A stretch of 64,000 nt of DNA, taken from assembly GCA_016194905.1 (NCBI GenBank), contig JACQAP010000008.1, forward strand, positions 1 to 64,000. Reading direction: 5' to 3'. The notes beneath the pieces were generated by a model. That model ran no database searches. It was not told where the DNA came from and saw only the letters and a list, made by a program, of their open reading frames with translations. This stretch comes from Betaproteobacteria bacterium (GTDB lineage: Bacteria; Pseudomonadota; Gammaproteobacteria; Burkholderiales; JACQAP01). Of this stretch, positions 44,465-53,134 are shown piece after piece. Position 1 is the stretch's first letter; every line of letters begins with the position of its first letter. The position numbers and the translations under genes were made by a program.

Positions 44465-44971
44465 GTGAAGATCTCGATGTATCAAGCCTCAGTACCCGTG
44501 TTTGTCCGCGCGCTCAATAACCTTGCCGCCATTCTCGAAAAAGCGGCCGCGCACGCCGAAGCCAGGAAGGTCGATCCCGCGGCACTGATCAACTACCGCC
44601 TCTACCCCGACATGCTTCCGTTTGCGAAGCAGGTCCAGATCGCCAGCGACAGCGCCAAGGGAGGCGTGGCGCGGCTCGCAGGCGTCGAACCGCCCAAGTA
44701 CGAAGACAACGAAGCAAGCTTTCCCGAATTCATCGCCCGCCTGCGCAAGACGGTGGCTTACCTCGAATCGATCAAGCCGGAACAGATCGACGGTTCCGAA
44801 GACAAGACCGTTACGTGGAAGACGCAAACCACCACCAGGACCATGCAGGGCATGCCATATCTTCTGAGTCACGTGACCCCGAACGTCTATTTCCACGTCA
44901 CCACGGCCTACGACATTCTCCGGCACTGTGGCCTCGAAATCGGCAAACAGGATTTTCTCGGAAAGACCTGA
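44465..44971 (+). CDS. DUF1993 family protein
   Basis: A 168-residue protein starting at GTG with a good CCGGAGG upstream. MKISMYQASVPVFVRALNNL, PDMLPFAKQVQIASD and TPNVYFHVTTAYDILRHCG are typical of DUF1993, a DinB-like helical-bundle fold. Cytoplasmic, function unknown. Copy A of the small secreted protein family lies on the other strand 16 bases downstream. Confidence 0.88.
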   Translation: MKISMYQASVPVFVRALNNLAAILEKAAAHAEARKVDPAALINYRLYPDMLPFAKQVQIASDSAKGGVARLAGVEPPKYEDNEASFPEFIARLRKTVAYLESIKPEQIDGSEDKTVTWKTQTTTRTMQGMPYLLSHVTPNVYFHVTTAYDILRHCGLEIGKQDFLGKT

Positions 44972-44986
44972 GCGTTTTGCTGCCGG

Positions 44987-45199
44987 TCAGCGCGACACGG
45001 ATCGGTCCTTCAAGGAGGGGCGGGTCTGAACTACCGTTCCGCAGCCTCGCTCGGTCGTCGACGAGGCCACGCGGATCGGGGTGCGGGGCATGGGCTGGCA
45101 GTGGATCTTGTCGTCGATCATGACGCACTTGTCGTTGCCGTTGAGGCTAAAGTCGACGCGCTGCTTGCCGTTTTCCATATTTCCCTGTGAGATATTCAC
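44987..45199 (-). pseudogene. Small secreted protein family, copy A (truncated)
   Basis: The core MENGKQRVDFSLNGNDKCVM, then IDDKIHCQPMPRTPIRVASS, is almost identical to the intact copy at 50457-50672. The signal peptide is replaced by a short unrelated lead (MNISQGN) and the stop codon is lost, so the frame runs on into unrelated sequence. There is no ribosome site. I read it as a decayed paralogue. Confidence 0.72.
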
Positions 45200-45244
45200 G
45201 TCGCGAGGTCGGGTTCCCGCCCGGGAAGCCTGTATTCCGTGACA

Positions 45245-45331
45245 AATTCACACTTGCGGCGCGCGCCCTGGCTGCTGGAAGGACTGGGTATGGGGTACGA
45301 TATCGAACGCTACCAGTGCGATCCGGCGTGA
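45245..45331 (+). pseudogene. GST N-terminal remnant
   Basis: The frame NSHLRRAPWLLEGLGMGYDI then ERYQCDPA and a stop matches NNSRSQRILWLLEELGLEYD then IKRYQRDPK of the intact GST at 46793, with many substitutions. Only about 29 codons remain. It lies upstream of the GGDEF gene, on the opposite side from the complete GST gene. Confidence 0.65.
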
Positions 45332-45362
45332 ATCTTGATGGTGTTTGACCGAAAGGTCTCCT

Positions 45363-46706
45363 ATGCGACCCAAGGAAAATGCAGAAGTCAGGAATCTCGC
45401 GGAGAGCGAAAGTTCGCTACGCGAGAGCGAGGCGCGCTTCCGCGATCTGATCGAGCTGTCCTCCGACTGGTATTGGGAACAGGACGCCGAATTGCGTTAC
45501 ACGATCCTGTCAGGCGGCGTTTTGCAGACGGCCGGATTCCGTCCCCAAGACAGCATCGGCAAGACCCGACGGGAACAACCCGGAATAGCGTTGTCCGAGG
45601 AAGAATGGGCCGCGCACCAGTCGGTGCTGGATGCGCACCAGCCGTTCTACGACTTTACGTATAAGCGAATCAATCCCGATGGCGAGGCGCGCTACGTGTG
45701 TATAAGCGGCCGTCCGGTCTTCGATCCGCAGGGAAAGTTCAAGGGCTATCGCGGGATTGGGCGAGATATCACCAAACGCGTAAACGCCGACAATGCCTTG
45801 AATGAAAGCGAGGCGCGCTTCCGTGACCTGATCGAGTTGTTCTCCGATTGGTACTGGGAGCAGGACGAGAATTTACGCTTCACAATTCTTTCCGGAGGGG
45901 TTCTACAAAAAGCCGGGCTCCGTCCCCTGGACAGCATCGGCAAGACCCGACGGGAGCAACCCGGAATCGTGTTGTCCGAGGAAGAGTGGGCGGCGCACCA
46001 GGCGGTGCTGGATTCACGCCAACCCTTTTACGACTTGACGTATAAGCGCGTCAACCCCAAGGGTGAGACGCGCTACGTGTCGATTAGCGGACGACCGATT
46101 TTCGGTGCACAAGGCGATTTCAGGGGTTATCGCGGTATCGGCAAAGACATTACCGAACACGTGCTTGCCGAAGACCTTCAGTATCTTGCCTATCACGACG
46201 CTCTCACGACGCTGCCTAACCGCACCATGTTCAGCCAAATCCTGAACCGCGGAATCAGGCAGGCGCATCGCCGCAACAAGAGACTTGCCGTACTCTTCCT
46301 CGACCTCGACGGTTTCAAGAATATCAACGACACGCTCGGGCACAATGCGGGCGACTTGCTGCTGCAAGAGGTTGGGACACGAGTCAAACGCAGCCTGCGC
46401 GACAGCGACATCGTCGCCCGTTTGGGGGGCGATGAGTTCGTCGTATTGCTGGAAGAAGTGAGCCAATCCAGGCCTGTGCGCACGGTTGCGGACAAGATCC
46501 TTTCCGCCATAGTCAAGCCATTTCGCATAGTCGGTCAGGAGGTCAGCGTCACGGTGAGCATCGGCATCAGCATCTACCCTGATGATGGCAAAGACCAGCA
46601 ATCGCTAATGAAGGCTGCGGACATCGCGATGTACCGGGCGAAGGTACAGGGCAAGAACAACTGCCAGTTCTATTTCGAGAAAACAGACACCCCTTCGTTC
46701 GAGTAG
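45363..46706 (+). CDS. PAS-PAS-GGDEF diguanylate cyclase
   Basis: A 447-residue enzyme predicted to make cyclic di-GMP. Two PAS domains with PAC tails (about residues 22-148 and 149-272) are nearly the same sequence, for example FRDLIELSSDWYWEQD versus FRDLIELFSDWYWEQD. The GGDEF domain follows, with its motif at 355-359 and an inhibitory RxxD site (RDSD, 346-349). There are no membrane helices, so it is soluble. The start is the ATG at 45363; an in-frame TTG at 45345 is possible. Confidence 0.92.
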   Translation: MRPKENAEVRNLAESESSLRESEARFRDLIELSSDWYWEQDAELRYTILSGGVLQTAGFRPQDSIGKTRREQPGIALSEEEWAAHQSVLDAHQPFYDFTYKRINPDGEARYVCISGRPVFDPQGKFKGYRGIGRDITKRVNADNALNESEARFRDLIELFSDWYWEQDENLRFTILSGGVLQKAGLRPLDSIGKTRREQPGIVLSEEEWAAHQAVLDSRQPFYDLTYKRVNPKGETRYVSISGRPIFGAQGDFRGYRGIGKDITEHVLAEDLQYLAYHDALTTLPNRTMFSQILNRGIRQAHRRNKRLAVLFLDLDGFKNINDTLGHNAGDLLLQEVGTRVKRSLRDSDIVARLGGDEFVVLLEEVSQSRPVRTVADKILSAIVKPFRIVGQEVSVTVSIGISIYPDDGKDQQSLMKAADIAMYRAKVQGKNNCQFYFEKTDTPSFE

Positions 46707-46792
46707 GCTGGTTTGGAGCGCAACAAAGCCGGACGGCTCTTGGTGGCGGCATACCTGACAACGCTAAGAAAACCTTTGGAAAGCCCAAACCG

Positions 46793-47464
46793 ATGATCAT
46801 CGTCCACCATCTCAACAATTCGCGATCCCAGCGAATTCTCTGGCTGCTGGAAGAACTCGGCCTCGAATACGACATCAAGCGTTATCAGCGCGATCCGAAG
46901 ACCATGCTGGCGCCGCCGGAGTTGCGCCAGATCCATCCGCTCGGCAAGTCGCCGGTCATTACCGACGGCGATCTCACGCTCGCCGAGTCCGGCGCGATCA
47001 TCGAATACCTGGTGGGTCGTTACGGCAACGGACGCCTGGTGCCTGCCGCCGATACGCCGGAGAAGCTGCGCTACGCCTACTGGCTGCATTACGCGGAAGG
47101 TTCGGTGATGCCGCCCCTGCTGCTACAGCTCGTCTTTGGCCGTCTCGACAAGGGCAAGATGCCGTTTTTTGTGCGACCGATTGCCCGCGCCATCAAGAAT
47201 CGGGTGAAGAGTTCGTTCATCGAGCCGCGGATCAATCAGCATCTTGACTACATGGAAGCCGAACTCGGCAAGGCGGCCTGGTTTGCCGGGCCGGCGTTCA
47301 CCGCGGCCGACATCCAGATGAGTTTCCCGCTGGAAGCGGCGGTCGCGCGCGGCGGCCTCGACGCGAAACGGCCGAAACTCATGGCGTTCCTGGATCGCAT
47401 CCACGCGCGGCCCGCCTACAAGAAGGCGATCGAGCGTGGCGGCGAGTATCAATTGCTGAAGTAG
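46793..47464 (+). CDS. Glutathione S-transferase
   Basis: A 223-residue GST. The thioredoxin-like N-terminal domain shows HHLNNSRSQRILWLLEELGL, the cis-proline in HPLGKSPVI and the glutathione-binding acid/serine in LAESGAIIEYLV. The C-terminal helical domain has FTAADIQMSFPLEAA. Likely detoxification of electrophiles. A GNAT gene follows after 9 bases and is probably co-transcribed. Confidence 0.93.
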   Translation: MIIVHHLNNSRSQRILWLLEELGLEYDIKRYQRDPKTMLAPPELRQIHPLGKSPVITDGDLTLAESGAIIEYLVGRYGNGRLVPAADTPEKLRYAYWLHYAEGSVMPPLLLQLVFGRLDKGKMPFFVRPIARAIKNRVKSSFIEPRINQHLDYMEAELGKAAWFAGPAFTAADIQMSFPLEAAVARGGLDAKRPKLMAFLDRIHARPAYKKAIERGGEYQLLK

Positions 47465-47473
47465 AGGAAGACG

Positions 47474-47980
47474 ATGTCGTGGACACATCGGCAGGCGACG
47501 CGCGAAGATTTGCCGGCTATCGTCGAAATCTACAACGCGACCGTTCCTTCCCACCTGGCTACGGCGGACCTCGAACCGGTGTCGATCGAAAGTCGCATCG
47601 AGTGGTTCGAGGAACACCGGCCGGATTTCCGTCCGCTCTGGGTGGCGGAGCGGGACGGGCGCACCGCCGGATGGCTGAGTTTTTCCACTTTCTACGGGCG
47701 GCCTGCCTACAACAAGACCGCCGAGCTGAGCATCTACGTCGACGAACCCTTCCGCCATCGCGGCCTGGGTTCCTATTTCCTGGCACAGGCCGTCACCCAT
47801 GCGCCCTCCATCGGGGTCGACAGGCTGCTCGGATTCGTTTTCGGACACAACCAACCCAGCCTGGACTTGTTCGAAAAGTTCGGCTTCGCGCGCTGGGGTG
47901 GATTGCCCGGCGTTACGCTGCTCGATGGCGTGGAACGCGACGTGATTATCCTTGGCCGGCGAGTGGCGAACTCGACATGA
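47474..47980 (+). CDS. GNAT N-acetyltransferase (phosphinothricin-acetyltransferase-like)
   Basis: A 168-residue acyltransferase. The acetyl-CoA loop is in YVDEPFRHRGLGSYFLAQAV, with REDLPAIVEIYNATV at the N-terminus and LDLFEKFGFARWG near the end, as in the PAT/YncA group that acetylates small amines such as phosphinothricin or methionine sulfone. The natural substrate is unknown. The following 395 bases (47981-48375) hold no gene I can support. Confidence 0.9.
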   Translation: MSWTHRQATREDLPAIVEIYNATVPSHLATADLEPVSIESRIEWFEEHRPDFRPLWVAERDGRTAGWLSFSTFYGRPAYNKTAELSIYVDEPFRHRGLGSYFLAQAVTHAPSIGVDRLLGFVFGHNQPSLDLFEKFGFARWGGLPGVTLLDGVERDVIILGRRVANST

Positions 47981-48375
47981 AGATGGCGTATCGGCGGAAA
48001 GACGACCGCATCGTCATGGACTGATTTCTCGCGAAGTCAGTGCCTACCTGAAGCTTTCGGGATCGAGGCTGTCCCGGCGTTTGCCGCCGACTTCCGCCTG
48101 CGGATACTTCCGAGTTTGCTGGGTTCGTGTCGAAGCGTCGCCAATTTCAGGCGCACTGGACGCGAGCGGCAGCGGGAAAACATTTCTTTTGCGAATGGAT
48201 ATCGCAATCTGTTGCGCGTCTCAGCGATGAATATAGCGGAGACAACTGTCCGACCCGACGTGTCGTCAAATGGTGACATTCGACCAAAACAATTTGCAGG
48301 CGATATTGCAACAATCCGATAATTCGAGTTGTCTATTGGATCGCATGTGTCTTACCAAACAAGGAGGCCTTCATC

Positions 48376-49047
48376 ATGCGTAATGGAAATCTTCGATTCT
48401 TGCTGGGCATCATCGCACTGGGATTTGCCGTCACCGGCGGCGGATCGCTGCGTGCAGCCGATACGGATGACGGCTCGACGACCGTGAGTACGGCGGCATC
48501 CCATCCCACCGAAGAACTCGTCGAGAAGTTCAGTGCCTTTGCCGGATCGACGCAGAATGCGGAAGCGTTGGTCAACGGGCTGCGCAACGGGACGTCGATC
48601 ACTCTGACCGACAGTGGTGGATCGAGCACGGCCATCACGCCGTCCACCAAACCCATGGGCTTCGGCAACGTGAACATCGCGCTTTCCCTCGCGCGCCAGG
48701 AACTCGTACAGCAGGGCATCACACAGCCGACGCCCGCGCAAATCCAGGCAGCGCTGACCGGGGGAACGATTACCACATCCACCGGATCGGTGGCCTTGAC
48801 GGGTATTCTGACTTTGCGCGGCCAGGGCATGGGCTGGGGTGCAATCGCCAATTCCCTGGGATTCAAGCTCGGAGAAGTGGTGCGGTCGACCCGTGCCGAG
48901 AAAATCGGAAAGGCGGAGAAATCCGACAAGGCGGACGCCGATGACAAGTCGGCGAAGCCCGAGCGCATCGAAGTGGGTCGCATGGACAAGGTGGAGCGAC
49001 CTGAGCGTCCGGTCCGACCGGAGCGCCCCGAACGCGCGGGTAAGTAG
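48376..49047 (+). CDS. Hypothetical secreted protein with charged repeat tail
   Basis: A 223-residue protein with a signal peptide ending near residue 27 (GFAVTGGGSLRAAD). A central region is rich in serine, threonine and glycine (about 60-160). The C-terminal 50 residues are lysine/aspartate- then proline/arginine/glutamate-rich (ERPERPVRPERPERAGK), probably disordered. AAGGAGG precedes the ATG. No family recognised. Confidence 0.7.
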   Translation: MRNGNLRFLLGIIALGFAVTGGGSLRAADTDDGSTTVSTAASHPTEELVEKFSAFAGSTQNAEALVNGLRNGTSITLTDSGGSSTAITPSTKPMGFGNVNIALSLARQELVQQGITQPTPAQIQAALTGGTITTSTGSVALTGILTLRGQGMGWGAIANSLGFKLGEVVRSTRAEKIGKAEKSDKADADDKSAKPERIEVGRMDKVERPERPVRPERPERAGK

Positions 49048-49071
49048 ACTGCCGGATTGCAGCGTCCCGGA

Positions 49072-49103
49072 TTGACCTGCGGCACCGGCGTGCTGCAGGT
49101 CAA
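49072..49103 (+). terminator. Possible terminator hairpin
   Basis: A 9-bp perfect stem (TTGACCTGC / GCAGGTCAA) with a 14-base loop lies 25 bases after the stop of the secreted protein gene. The following TTCGTTTATT is only weakly T-rich, so it may not be a strong terminator. Confidence 0.45.
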
Positions 49104-49147
49104 TTCGTTTATTCACCCAATGTAAATCGGATCAGAACATCGGGAAC

Positions 49148-49945
49148 ATGAACCCTCGTCATTTCACGGCGCGTTTTTGCGCGACCCTGGTATTCACGTT
49201 TGCCTGCGCGGGAGCGTGGGCGGCCGACGGACAACTCAGTCTTTCCACCGGCTTCGATTACAGTTCGGGCGACTACGGCGGGTCGACGTCGACCGACATC
49301 CTGTCGATCCCCGTCATCGGAAAATACGAAACCGGGCCGTGGACCTACAAACTCACGGTTCCTTTTATCGAAGTGACCGGTCCGGGAAACGTCGTTCCCG
49401 GCGTCGGACGCGAGAACGCGGTCAAGGGCAAAAAAGGAGCGGCTGTCAGCGGCACATCGACCGAATCTGGCCTCGGCGACATTACCGGCGCGGTGACCTA
49501 TAACCTCTTCGCAGGGAGCGCGTCCGCGCCCGCCATCGATCTCACCGGCAAGATCAAGCTCGGTACCGCAGACCGCGATAAGGGGCTGGGCACCGGCGAG
49601 AACGACTATTCGGTGCAGGTTGACGCCTATCAAATCTTTGGTCGGGTCACCGGATTTGCCACGCTCGGTTACAGCATCCTGGGCAGTTCCAGCGCCATCC
49701 CGCTGGATAATGTTTTCTACGTGGCGATCGGTGCCGGTTACAAGTTCGATGACAGGCTCAGCGGCGGCTTGATGCTTGATCTGCGCCAGGCTGCTTCATC
49801 CACCAGTGGAGAGCGGCGGGAGCTGACCGGTTACGTCAACTACAAACTCGACAAGGACTGGAAAGTGCAGGGCTACCTGTTGCAGGGTTTTGCAGATGGC
49901 AGCCCGGACTTCGGATTTGGCGCGCTCGTGACGCGCATGTTCTGA
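49148..49945 (+). CDS. Predicted outer-membrane beta-barrel protein
   Basis: A 265-residue protein with a signal peptide (FTFACAGAWAADG, cleavage near residue 26). The mature part alternates polar and hydrophobic residues in amphipathic strands and ends in LVTRMF, with the C-terminal phenylalanine used in outer-membrane assembly. It resembles transporter-like proteins annotated with phenol-degradation meta-pathway genes, but that link is weak. Stand-alone. Confidence 0.72.
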   Translation: MNPRHFTARFCATLVFTFACAGAWAADGQLSLSTGFDYSSGDYGGSTSTDILSIPVIGKYETGPWTYKLTVPFIEVTGPGNVVPGVGRENAVKGKKGAAVSGTSTESGLGDITGAVTYNLFAGSASAPAIDLTGKIKLGTADRDKGLGTGENDYSVQVDAYQIFGRVTGFATLGYSILGSSSAIPLDNVFYVAIGAGYKFDDRLSGGLMLDLRQAASSTSGERRELTGYVNYKLDKDWKVQGYLLQGFADGSPDFGFGALVTRMF

Positions 49946-50010
49946 GCGCTTACCGGATGAATGCCGGTGCGGATCGTGCATTGTCCGGCTATACCGAACT
50001 CGAATGAAAA

Positions 50011-50034
50011 GGCCGGGTAGTTTCATGCCCGGCC
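50011..50034. terminator. Hairpin after the beta-barrel gene
   Basis: GGCCGGG / CCCGGCC with a 10-base loop. There is no T-run on the plus side and only four Ts on the minus side, so direction and function are uncertain. The remainder of 49946-50402 holds no gene I can support. Confidence 0.35.
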
Positions 50035-50402
50035 CGATGTTTCCCGGCAAATGTGAGGAAAAAGGATGACGGGAATCCTGCGTGGTCGCGATACTCACGC
50101 GCGCCAGGCACTCGCCCTGGTCGGCAGCGATGCCGTATTCTCGATCGCACGCCCGACTTTCAAGCTGTCTGCCTGACCAGAAGTCTTCCTCATTGCGAAC
50201 CTAGGCTGGCGCGCCGACCGAAGGCAGCGGCGACCAAGCTTCGTAACACTTTCGGTTTCGGAATCACGAAGCGGGAAATGATTTCGAACGTAAGCCGGCC
50301 GGCCAATCGCCCTTCGAAATCTGGTTGTGTTAAGCCGTACGTGGGCAGCGCCTGCTCTGAGAAAGACACGACGATCCATCGCCCGCCTTCGTAACCACCG
50401 GC

Positions 50403-50429
50403 AAAAAAAAGCCGGCAATCACGCCCGGC
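50403..50429 (-). terminator. Rho-independent terminator of small secreted protein copy B
   Basis: On the minus strand the stem GCCGG/CCGGC (50411-50429) is followed by eight Ts (A-run 50403-50410). It lies 28 bases after the stop of copy B, supporting that gene as expressed. Confidence 0.75.
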
Positions 50430-50456
50430 AAATAGTACTACGGGAGGAATTCTTGG

Positions 50457-50672
50457 TCAGTTGGACTCGGAGGAGGCCATGCGGATCGGGGCTTTCGGCA
50501 TCGGTGCGCAGTGGATCTTGTCGTCGATCATGACGCACTTGTCGTTGCCGTTGAGGCTGAAGTCGACGCGCTGCTTGCCGTTTTCCATGGACACGCGGAA
50601 ATTGTCTTCCGCGAAGGCGGTGGAGCTGGACAGGACGGCCGCGATCAGAAGGGCGCCGAGAATCTTGTTCAC
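50457..50672 (-). CDS. Small secreted protein family, copy B (intact)
   Basis: A 71-residue protein: a signal peptide (KILGALLIAAVLSSSTAFA) then a mature part of about 50 residues, EDNFRVSMENGKQRVDFSLN, GNDKCVMIDDKIHCAPMPKA and a short tail. Two cysteines eight residues apart (C-x8-C) could form a disulfide. The start is GTG at 50672 with GGAGGAA 7 bases upstream; a TTG at 50687 is unlikely. Related copies are at 44987-45199 (truncated), 62160-62207 (tail only) and 63815 onward (cut by the edge). Function unknown. Confidence 0.78.
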   Translation of the reverse strand: MNKILGALLIAAVLSSSTAFAEDNFRVSMENGKQRVDFSLNGNDKCVMIDDKIHCAPMPKAPIRMASSESN

Positions 50673-50970
50673 GATCTGTTCCTCCAAAAGCGTTTCGTGT
50701 TGGAGAAACTTTACGATTGAGGGGGGTGGCGGCGCGGTGAACTCTTGCCGCTGTTGCGTGTGATTTATTCACATCCTGGCGCCTTGCCGACTGTCGGTTC
50801 AGATAGTAGGGTGATCCAGTCGCCTGTCATGGCCTTGTCGGATCGGGAAGATTCCGGTTCTCCCGGGAGGCGTTTCCGGACCCGGCCTGTCTTGATCGAA
50901 AGCTGCAAAGGGGCCAGAGTTCCCTGACTTCAGCTCACAAAAGCGACAGACCGCCTCGGGAGGAGAGTCC

Positions 50971-51156
50971 ATGCGTGTGCGTCGGTGGGAAGAAAGATGG
51001 TCGATTGGTCGCCATGATCGTCGCGAAGTGCGGTTTCAATCGCTGATGAGGCGCGTGACGCAATCTGCGCTCACAGTCAATCTGAAGGTCGCGAAACCGC
51101 ATGGGATAAGGATCCCGCAGTCGATTCTGCTGCGTGCCGATGAGGTGATCCGATGA
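50971..51156 (+). CDS. Leader ORF with truncated binding-protein tail
   Basis: A 61-codon frame with GGGAGGAGAG just upstream of the ATG. The first 30 residues are arginine-rich and unrelated to anything I know. The last 30 (LTVNLKVAKPHGIRIPQSIL, then LRADEVIR) match the C-terminus of the TrpX-like binding proteins that follow. Its stop overlaps the start of the first binding-protein gene (ATGA). It may be the remnant of an upstream array member that now serves as the translational entry point. The 298 bases before it hold no recognised feature. Confidence 0.55.
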   Translation: MRVRRWEERWSIGRHDRREVRFQSLMRRVTQSALTVNLKVAKPHGIRIPQSILLRADEVIR

Positions 51157-52160
51157 ATCAACAGCATTCTCGTCGCGCCTTTACGTTCGCTCTTACCGTC
51201 CTGATCGCCTGCCTCGGCTTATTCGGACTCGCCAGTGCTGCCGATTCGCAGCAACCGATAGCGCCGCGGCGCATCGGGGTGCTCCTAGCGGCCTCGTTAC
51301 CCGAGGAAAAGGTGCCACAGGCATTCCGCCAGGGGCTGCTGGACGCGGGCTACGCCGAAGGGCGTGACGTGGTTATCGAGTGGCGATCCGCCAATGGCGA
51401 TTACAATCGGCTACCGCAGTTGGCCGCGGATCTGGTCCAGAGCAGAGTCGATGTAATTGTCGTGGGGAGTACGGCTGCAGCCCAGGTGGCCAAGCGTGCC
51501 ACGTCCACCATTCCCATCGTTTTGGCCATCGTCGCCGATCCAATTGCAAGGGGCTTGGTTGCAAGTTTCGCCCATCCTGACGGAAACATCACCGGGCTCT
51601 CGGCGATGACGGAAGACCTCAGCGCCAAGCGGCTGCAGCTGCTCAAGGAAGCTATTCCCCGAGTCGCTCGGGTGGCAGTCCTGTGGAATCCTGATGCGCC
51701 GTGGCACGCGAAGGTGATCGAGCAGCTTAAGGCAGCAGCGCCCTCGCTGTCGATCAAGTTGAATTTCGTGCCCGCGCGAACGCCCGAGGAGTTCGATGCG
51801 GCATTCTCCGCAATGAGACAAGCGCACGCCCAGGCGCTGTACGTGATCGAGGATGCCTTTTTCTTCGGCAATCGAATGACGCTTCTCAAGTTGGCGTCGA
51901 AGGCGCGGCTACCAATCATCTACTGGGTGAAGGAATTCGCCGAAGGAGGGGGATTGATGTCTTACGGGGCGAGCTACGGGGACCTGATGCGCCGATCGGC
52001 CGGATACGTCGACAAGATACTCAAGGGCGCGAAGCCCGGCGATTTGCCGATCGAACAGCCGACAAAATTCGAACTCGTCGTCAATCTGAAAACCGCCAAG
52101 GCGCTGGGTATCACGATCCCGCAGTCGATTCTGGTGCGTGCAGATGAGGTGATCCGGTGA
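51153..52160 (+). CDS. TrpX-like ABC substrate-binding protein 1
   Basis: A 335-residue periplasmic protein of the ABC_sub_bind (TrpX-like) family. The signal peptide ends at about residue 30 (GLFGLASAAD). Family marks are FRQGLLDAGYAEGRDVVIEW, VGSTAAAQVAKRATSTIPIV and LTIPQSILVRADEVIR-type end (ITIPQSILVRADEVIR). It overlaps the leader ORF at its start and the next binding protein at its end (GTGA). No permease or ATPase is in the operon. Confidence 0.9.
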   Translation: MNQQHSRRAFTFALTVLIACLGLFGLASAADSQQPIAPRRIGVLLAASLPEEKVPQAFRQGLLDAGYAEGRDVVIEWRSANGDYNRLPQLAADLVQSRVDVIVVGSTAAAQVAKRATSTIPIVLAIVADPIARGLVASFAHPDGNITGLSAMTEDLSAKRLQLLKEAIPRVARVAVLWNPDAPWHAKVIEQLKAAAPSLSIKLNFVPARTPEEFDAAFSAMRQAHAQALYVIEDAFFFGNRMTLLKLASKARLPIIYWVKEFAEGGGLMSYGASYGDLMRRSAGYVDKILKGAKPGDLPIEQPTKFELVVNLKTAKALGITIPQSILVRADEVIR

Positions 52161-53134
52161 TGCACCGTCTTGTAGTTCTCTCAATTGCCCTCGGCTTAAC
52201 TGCCATAGTGACCGTCGCGGGCGCACAGCAATCCAGCAACGTGCCGGTCGTGGGCGTTCTCAGAATTTCTTCCCCGGTCCGAAATGATCTGTCGATGGAG
52301 GCCTTGCGCAATGCGCTTCGCGAGTTAGGCTACTCAGAAGGCAAAAGCATTAAGATCGAACAGCGTTTTGCTCAAGGCCAGGCTGATCGGTTACCTGAGC
52401 TTGCCGACGAGATCGTCAGGCTGCACGTCGACGTCATCATCGCAACAAACGAAGCATCGGTACGTGCCGCGCAGCACGCGACCAGTACGATCCCAATTGT
52501 CATGGTTGCTTATGATCACGACCCTGTGGCATCGGGCATGGTTCAGAGCCTAAGCCACCCAGGTGGCAACATCACCGGAATTTTTTCCCGGCAAATCGAG
52601 CTGGCCGGAAAACGACTCGAGCTGCTGAAAGAGACGCTGCCAGGTGTGTTGCGCGTTGCCGTCTTTCATGATTCCTCCAACCGGCGTCCGATCGACGACC
52701 TTGAGGCGGCGGCCCGTTCCCTTGGTATCCGGCTACAGGTCGTCAACTTGCACCCGGACGAAGATCCTGCAAGCGCTTTCAAGACCGCCAGGAAGAAAGG
52801 AGCCGGCGCTGGAATCGTGCTGTTCTCCCCCGTGTTTTACGCAAAGCGTGTGCGTCTTGCGGAGGTCGCTGTCGAGGCAGGGCTGCCGACGATGTCGCAA
52901 GAACGCGATTTCGTGCAAGCGGGGTTCCTGATGTCCTATGCGCCCGACCGTGACGCGATTGTGTCGCGGGTGGCTTATTTTGTGGACCGGTTGCTGAAGG
53001 GCGCGAAGCCGAGTGACCTCCCCGTCGAGCAGGCCGACAAATTCAAATTGACGGTGAACTTGCGAACCGCAAAGGCGCTCGGCATCACCGTCCCGCAATC
53101 GATCCTGTTAAGTGCGGATGAGGTGATTAGATGA
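52157..53134 (+). CDS. TrpX-like ABC substrate-binding protein 2
   Basis: A 325-residue paralogue; the start is GTG at 52157 overlapping the previous stop, or the ATG at 52160. The signal peptide is short (LSIALGLTAIVTVAGA). It is divergent from protein 1 in the ligand cleft region (VAYDHDPVASGMVQSLSHPG), suggesting a different ligand. It ends ITVPQSILLSADEVIR. ATGA overlap with protein 3. Confidence 0.9.
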   Translation: MMHRLVVLSIALGLTAIVTVAGAQQSSNVPVVGVLRISSPVRNDLSMEALRNALRELGYSEGKSIKIEQRFAQGQADRLPELADEIVRLHVDVIIATNEASVRAAQHATSTIPIVMVAYDHDPVASGMVQSLSHPGGNITGIFSRQIELAGKRLELLKETLPGVLRVAVFHDSSNRRPIDDLEAAARSLGIRLQVVNLHPDEDPASAFKTARKKGAGAGIVLFSPVFYAKRVRLAEVAVEAGLPTMSQERDFVQAGFLMSYAPDRDAIVSRVAYFVDRLLKGAKPSDLPVEQADKFKLTVNLRTAKALGITVPQSILLSADEVIR

